A stretch of DNA of 64,000 nucleotides, from positions 1-64,000 of the forward strand of contig NZ_JACEGD010000031.1 of NCBI RefSeq assembly GCF_016031635.1, written 5' to 3'. Made by a program: the position numbers and the translations under genes. The DNA comes from Bradyrhizobium diversitatis (GTDB taxonomy: Bacteria; Pseudomonadota; Alphaproteobacteria; Rhizobiales; Xanthobacteraceae). Below the pieces are notes generated by a model, which saw only the letters and a list, made by a program, of their open reading frames with translations, had not been told where the DNA came from and ran no database searches. Positions 60,311 to 64,000 of the stretch are shown in pieces (positions within the stretch are counted from its first letter, which is position 1; each line of letters starts with the position of its first letter).

Positions 60311-61336
60311 ATGATCAATCTTCGCGTCCTCGCCGCGTCCGCGGCGGTGTTGAGCCTGACCTCGTCCTTCGCGTCGAAGGCAGCCGCCAATGGCGAGGTC
60401 AACGTCTATACCTATCGCGAGACCAAGCTGATCCAACCGCTGTTCGACGCCTTCAGCAAGGATACGGGCATCAAGGTCAATGTCGTCTCCGCAAGCTCCG
60501 GTCTGGAGCAGCGCATGAAGGCGGAAGGCGCCAACAGCCCGGCCGACGTGCTGCTGACGGTGGACATCGGCCGCATCGACGAGGCCGTGCAGGCCGGCGT
60601 CACCCAGCCGATCAAGTCGGAGGTGGTCGACAAGGTCGTGCCGGCGCAGTATCGCGATCCGGACGGACACTGGGCCGGCATCTCCATGCGCGCGCGCGTG
60701 ATCTATGCCTCGAAGGATCGCGTCAAACAGGACAAGATCACCTATGAGGAGCTCGCCGATCCCAAGTGGAAGGGCAAGATCTGCATTCGCTCGGGCCAGC
60801 ACATCTACAACAACGCCCTGTTCGCGGCCTACACGGCCAAGTACGGTGAGGCCAAGGCCGAGGAATGGCTGCGCGGCGTGAAGGCCAATCTCGCGCAGAA
60901 GCCGTCGGGCGGCGATCGCGAAGCCGCCCGTGACGTTGCCGCCGGAAAGTGCGACATCGGCATCGGAAACACCTATTACTGGGCGCTGATGATCAACAAC
61001 GATCCCGAGAAGAAGCCGTGGGCGGAGGCGACACGCGTCATCCTGCCGACCTTCGAGGGCGGCGGCACCCACGTCAACCTCTCCGGCGTGCTGCTCGCCA
61101 AGAACGCGCCCAACAAGGCCAACGGCATCAAGCTGATCGAGTGGCTCGTGAGCGAGCAGGCGCAGCAGATGTATGCCGACCAGAACTACGAATATCCGGT
61201 TCGGGGCGGTGTCGCCGTCAACTCCACCATCGCGGGCTACGGCAAGCTCGGCCCAGATCCGTTGCCGATCGCAAAGATCGCCGCCAACCGCAAGGCTGCG
61301 GCCTCGCTGGTGGACAAGGTCGGCTTTGACAACTGA
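60311..61336 (+). CDS. Ferric-iron ABC importer, binding protein (FbpA/FutA type)
   Basis: The protein has 341 residues from ATG 60311 (GGAG upstream). Signal peptide ends at about SKAAANG. The fold shows GEVNVYTYRETKLIQPLFDA, GANSPADVLLTVDIGRID, VDKVVPAQYRDPDGHWAGIS and the iron-binding twin Tyr in IGNTYYWALM. FbpA/FutA proteins bind ferric iron directly through Tyr side chains. It is followed by the permease gene with an 11-base overlap. Confidence 0.92.
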   Translation: MINLRVLAASAAVLSLTSSFASKAAANGEVNVYTYRETKLIQPLFDAFSKDTGIKVNVVSASSGLEQRMKAEGANSPADVLLTVDIGRIDEAVQAGVTQPIKSEVVDKVVPAQYRDPDGHWAGISMRARVIYASKDRVKQDKITYEELADPKWKGKICIRSGQHIYNNALFAAYTAKYGEAKAEEWLRGVKANLAQKPSGGDREAARDVAAGKCDIGIGNTYYWALMINNDPEKKPWAEATRVILPTFEGGGTHVNLSGVLLAKNAPNKANGIKLIEWLVSEQAQQMYADQNYEYPVRGGVAVNSTIAGYGKLGPDPLPIAKIAANRKAAASLVDKVGFDN

Positions 61337-63038
61337 TCTCTGGCGGCCCTCGTCACTCAAACTGGCAGAAGCTTCGGGCGCACGGCCTCGTTTGAGAGGC
61401 CGCGCCCACGCCGGGCGCGCGGCGACCGCAATCGCGATCGCAACCGCGATCCTGGTCGCGGCGCCCGTGATCTCGATCGTTTCGCTGGCTTTGCAGCCGG
61501 CGCCCGATGTGTGGCACGACCTGATCAACTACGTGCTGCCGGCCGCCCTCCTGGACACCGCGCTTCTGCTCGTCGGGGTCGGCGCGCTCACGCTTCTGAT
61601 CGGCGCCGGCACTGCATGGGTGATATCGCGCCACGATTTTCCCGGCCGGGGCATGCTCCTGTGGCTGATGCCGCTGCCGCTGGCGATTCCGACCTATCTT
61701 GCGGCTTACGTCTATGCCGACCTGTTCGAACCGCTCGGCCTGGTGCACCGCACCCTGGCGGTCTGGCTGCCGCTGCGCGATGCCCTCGGCCATCTGCCCA
61801 ACCTGCGCTCGCTGCCGGGCGCCATCTTCGTGATCGGGCTCGTGCTCTATCCTTACGTCTATCTGTCGGCGCGCGCGACGTTTCAGGTTCAGTCTGCCGA
61901 ATTCGCCGAGGCGGCTACGACGCTGGGGGCCGGCCGATGGACCGTTTTCTGGCGCGTTTCACTGCCGATGGCGCGGCCGGCGCTGGCAGTCGGCGTGGCG
62001 CTGGTCGCGCTGGAAACGCTCAACGACATCGGCGCCAGCGAATATCTCGGCATCCGCACGCTGACGGTCTCGATCTTCACCACCTGGCTCAACCGCGGCA
62101 GCCTTGCCGGTGCGGCGCAACTCGCATGCCTGATGCTTGCGATCGTCGCCGGCCTGATCGCGATGGAGCGTTACGGCCGTCGCAACGCCAACGCCGAATT
62201 CTCGGCCGAAAGCCCGCATGTGAGGCAGCGAACCCCGCTTTCGGGCGCAAGAGCCTGGATCGCGTTCGCGGTCTGCGTGCTGCCGGTGCTGATCGGCTTC
62301 GTCGTGCCGCTGTTCTATCTGGCGCATCAGGCTCTCGGTCGCGGACTGCTTGCAAATTTCGACCCGCTCCTGTGGCGCCACACCTTCCATTCGTTTGCCT
62401 ATGCAGCGCTCGCGACGCTCATGGCGCTGATGCTTGCGCTCGCCACGACGATCGCGCACCGCTTTCGGCCGGATCCTCTGCGATATGTGGCGATGAGCAT
62501 CGCGCAGACCGGCTACGCGCTGCCGGGTCTCGTGATTGCCCTCGGCCTGCTGACCCCCGTGCTGGCGGTCGACAACGCGCTGAGCGCGGTCGTTGCCTGG
62601 ACGGGACGTTCGCTGCCCGGGCTGATCCTGGTCGGCTCCGGGACGGCCGTCGTCATCGCCTACACGATTCGTTTCCTGGCGGTGCCGGTCGGCATGATCA
62701 AGGCCGGGTTCGACAGCATTCCGCGCGACTATGACGAGAGCGCGCGGACGGTCGGCGCGGGCCAGGCGGTCATGTTGAGACAGATCTATCTGCCGCTGCT
62801 CCGGCCCGCGATGCTCGGCGCCGTCATCATCATGTTCGTCGACTGCCTGAAGGAGCTGCCGGCAACGCTGCTCTTGCGGCCGCTCAACGTCGAAACGCTG
62901 TCGACGTCGATCTACCAGTTCGCAAGCCGCGGCAATTTCGAGGACGGCGCGCTCGCGGCCCTCCTGATCATCGCCGCCAGCATCGGCCCGGTCGTCTGGC
63001 TGACCCGGTTCTCCGAGGTGCCGAGCGGCCCCGCTTGA
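61326..63038 (+). CDS. Ferric-iron ABC importer, fused double permease (FbpB type)
   Basis: The protein has 570 residues from a TTG at 61326 (AAGG upstream). It has about twelve hydrophobic helices in two halves, each with an EAA loop: EFAEAATTLGAGRWTVFWRV followed by SLPMARPAL, and DYDESARTVGAGQAVMLRQI followed by YLPLLRPAM. FbpB-type proteins are single-chain permeases for ferric iron. The ATPase FbpC is not in the window; the next gene is on the other strand. It either uses an ATPase encoded elsewhere or the operon is incomplete. Confidence 0.88.
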   Translation: MTTDLWRPSSLKLAEASGARPRLRGRAHAGRAATAIAIATAILVAAPVISIVSLALQPAPDVWHDLINYVLPAALLDTALLLVGVGALTLLIGAGTAWVISRHDFPGRGMLLWLMPLPLAIPTYLAAYVYADLFEPLGLVHRTLAVWLPLRDALGHLPNLRSLPGAIFVIGLVLYPYVYLSARATFQVQSAEFAEAATTLGAGRWTVFWRVSLPMARPALAVGVALVALETLNDIGASEYLGIRTLTVSIFTTWLNRGSLAGAAQLACLMLAIVAGLIAMERYGRRNANAEFSAESPHVRQRTPLSGARAWIAFAVCVLPVLIGFVVPLFYLAHQALGRGLLANFDPLLWRHTFHSFAYAALATLMALMLALATTIAHRFRPDPLRYVAMSIAQTGYALPGLVIALGLLTPVLAVDNALSAVVAWTGRSLPGLILVGSGTAVVIAYTIRFLAVPVGMIKAGFDSIPRDYDESARTVGAGQAVMLRQIYLPLLRPAMLGAVIIMFVDCLKELPATLLLRPLNVETLSTSIYQFASRGNFEDGALAALLIIAASIGPVVWLTRFSEVPSGPA

Positions 63039-63170
63039 AGGCATGGGCACATCGTCCGCACACCCGTGGTGCTTCGACCAATCGAGTTGTCATCGCCCGA
63101 CCTGATCGCTGAGCAAAAATCGTAAGGACGCGCAGACCGTATTGTGTTGCGCGCCCCCAGCGTTTCCCGC

Positions 63171-63821
63171 TTACGTGTTCTTCAACGCGACGCGGAATTC
63201 GGCTTCGGTCTTGGACTTGACCTCGTCGAGCGAAACGCCGTCGGCGAGCTCGATCAGCGCCATGCCGCCGCTGCCATGCTTGTCGATGGTGAAGACGGCC
63301 AAATCAGTGACGACCATGTCGACCACGCGCTCGCCGGTCAGCGGCAGATTGCACTGCTTCAAGAGCTTCGGGCCGTCCTTGGCCGAATGCTCCATTACCA
63401 CGATGACGCGCTTGACGCCGGCGACGAGATCCATCGCGCCGCCCATGCCCTTGACCATCTTGCCGGGGATCATCCAGTTGGCGAGATCGCCGTTCTGGGC
63501 CACCTGCATGGCGCCGAGGATCGACAGGTCCATGTGGCCGCCGCGGATCATGCCGAAGGAATCCGCGCTCGAGAAATACGAGGTCGAGGGCAGCTCGCTC
63601 ACGGTCTGCTTGCCGGCGTTGATGAGATCGGCGTCTTCCTCGCCCTCATACGGGAACGGGCCCATGCCGAGCATGCCGTTCTCGCTCTGCAGGCTGACGT
63701 CCATGCCGTCCGGGATGTAGTTCGAGACCAGCGTCGGGATGCCGATGCCGAGATTGACGTAATAGCCGTCGCGCAACTCCTTCGCGGCGCGCGCGGCCAT
63801 CTGTTCACGGGTCCAGGCCAT
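63171..63821 (-). CDS. scoB: 3-oxoacid CoA-transferase subunit B
   Basis: The protein has 216 residues. Family I CoA-transferase beta subunit with LRDGYYVNLGIGIPTLVSNY, active-site Glu in LQSENGMLGMGP, and GAMDLVAGVKRVIVVMEHSA. It moves CoA between succinyl-CoA and acetoacetate or 3-oxoadipate; the name pcaJ is possible. It is separated from the upstream subunit A by a dispersed palindrome. Confidence 0.92.
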   Translation of the reverse strand: MAWTREQMAARAAKELRDGYYVNLGIGIPTLVSNYIPDGMDVSLQSENGMLGMGPFPYEGEEDADLINAGKQTVSELPSTSYFSSADSFGMIRGGHMDLSILGAMQVAQNGDLANWMIPGKMVKGMGGAMDLVAGVKRVIVVMEHSAKDGPKLLKQCNLPLTGERVVDMVVTDLAVFTIDKHGSGGMALIELADGVSLDEVKSKTEAEFRVALKNT

Positions 63822-63848
63822 CGTTGTGCTCCTGTCGATTCTTTAGTG

Positions 63849-63897
63849 GCGCATGATCTGATCGGAAAACCGGTGTCCAGTTTTCCGGATCATGCGC
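63849..63897. repeat. Dispersed palindrome, copy 3
   Basis: GCGCATGAT ... ATCATGCGC mirror each other around GGAAAACCGGTGTCCAGTT; the same type as at 10176 and 24926. The stop codon of the subunit-A gene lies inside it. Confidence 0.85.
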
Positions 63898-64000
63898 TCG
63901 GGCGCGGGCGGGTGTTGCGGAATTCGATGCGCTTCTTGGCCGTGCCGACCTCGACGATGCGCTTCACGAAGATGCCGGGCGTGTGAATGTGGTCGGGATT
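63890..64000 (-). CDS. scoA: 3-oxoacid CoA-transferase subunit A, C-terminal end (partial)
   Basis: Only the last 36 residues are in the window, reading leftward: NPDHIHTPGIFVKRIV ... EFRNTRPRPSA and TGA. HTPGIFVKRIV is the typical end of the alpha subunit of 3-oxoacid CoA-transferase, where IHTPG and KRI are conserved. It is upstream of scoB on the same strand, 68 bases apart, in operon order. Confidence 0.85.
   Translation of the reverse strand, partial: NPDHIHTPGIFVKRIVEVGTAKKRIEFRNTRPRPSA

Noticed and set aside
1..64000. CRISPR arrays, tRNA or rRNA genes, prophage
   Set aside because: No regularly spaced direct repeats, cloverleaf-like sequence, rRNA core motif or phage structural gene was noticed.

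Overview
The window is high-GC alphaproteobacterial DNA that closely resembles Bradyrhizobium. The grounds are the napEDABC order, a heme-uptake locus of the hmuR/hmuTUV type with a small IsdG-like heme monooxygenase, a nirK-nirV-nnrR-nnrS-hemN denitrification block, FixK/NnrR-type boxes (TTG-N8-CAA), Irr/ICE-like iron boxes, and many short palindromic intergenic repeats typical of rhizobial chromosomes. No rRNA, tRNA, CRISPR array or complete insertion sequence was seen.

Layout. 0-10.6 kb is accessory-looking and visibly less GC-rich at its left end: a transposase tail, a metallo-beta-lactamase-fold gene broken by one nonsense codon, a winged-helix/TPR regulator, a C39-like peptidase domain fused to a beta-strand-repeat region, a secreted amidohydrolase, a DUF4105 membrane protein and an RlpA-like lipoprotein-type protein. 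10.5-14.6 kb is the periplasmic nitrate reductase operon napEDABC behind a perfect FNR/FixK box; its napA lacks about 60 conserved residues near the C-terminus. 14.7-25 kb is mostly housekeeping or stress genes: a RecD-like helicase, a Tat-exported hydrolase, msrA and msrB, several small secreted or membrane proteins, and purA. 25.3-40.6 kb is a transport and metabolism region: two EamA exporters, a Bug/TctC solute-binding protein, a chemoreceptor, a 2-hydroxyacid dehydrogenase followed by a sugar ABC importer without an ATPase, an MBL hydrolase, a LysR/alpha-beta hydrolase divergent pair and a phytase-like esterase. It also holds a chimeric gene remnant made from pieces of two neighbouring genes.

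40.8-49.4 kb is the heme-uptake locus. hmuR, a heme monooxygenase, hutX, exbB, exbD and tonB run leftward; hemP, hmuT, hmuU and hmuV run rightward from a shared promoter region with an iron-box-like palindrome. hmuV is broken by an internal deletion with frameshift. 49.6-53.3 kb has a DUF4139 protein, a FixJ-type response regulator whose phospho-acceptor Asp is Glu, and an AraC-type regulator. 53.3-60.1 kb is the denitrification block: nnrS, nnrR, a DUF1858 protein, hemN, an unknown small membrane protein, nirK and nirV, with three further FixK/NnrR-type boxes. 60.2-63 kb is a ferric-iron ABC importer (binding protein plus fused double permease) behind two ICE-like palindromes. The window ends in a leftward 3-oxoacid CoA-transferase pair.

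How the genes fit together: low oxygen and nitrogen oxides (FixK/NnrR) would drive nap, nnrS/nnrR, hemN and nirK; iron status (Irr/ICE) would drive heme and ferric-iron import. Both systems show a conspicuous lesion here (napA, hmuV). Each lesion is either real decay or an assembly deletion, and both should be checked against reads.
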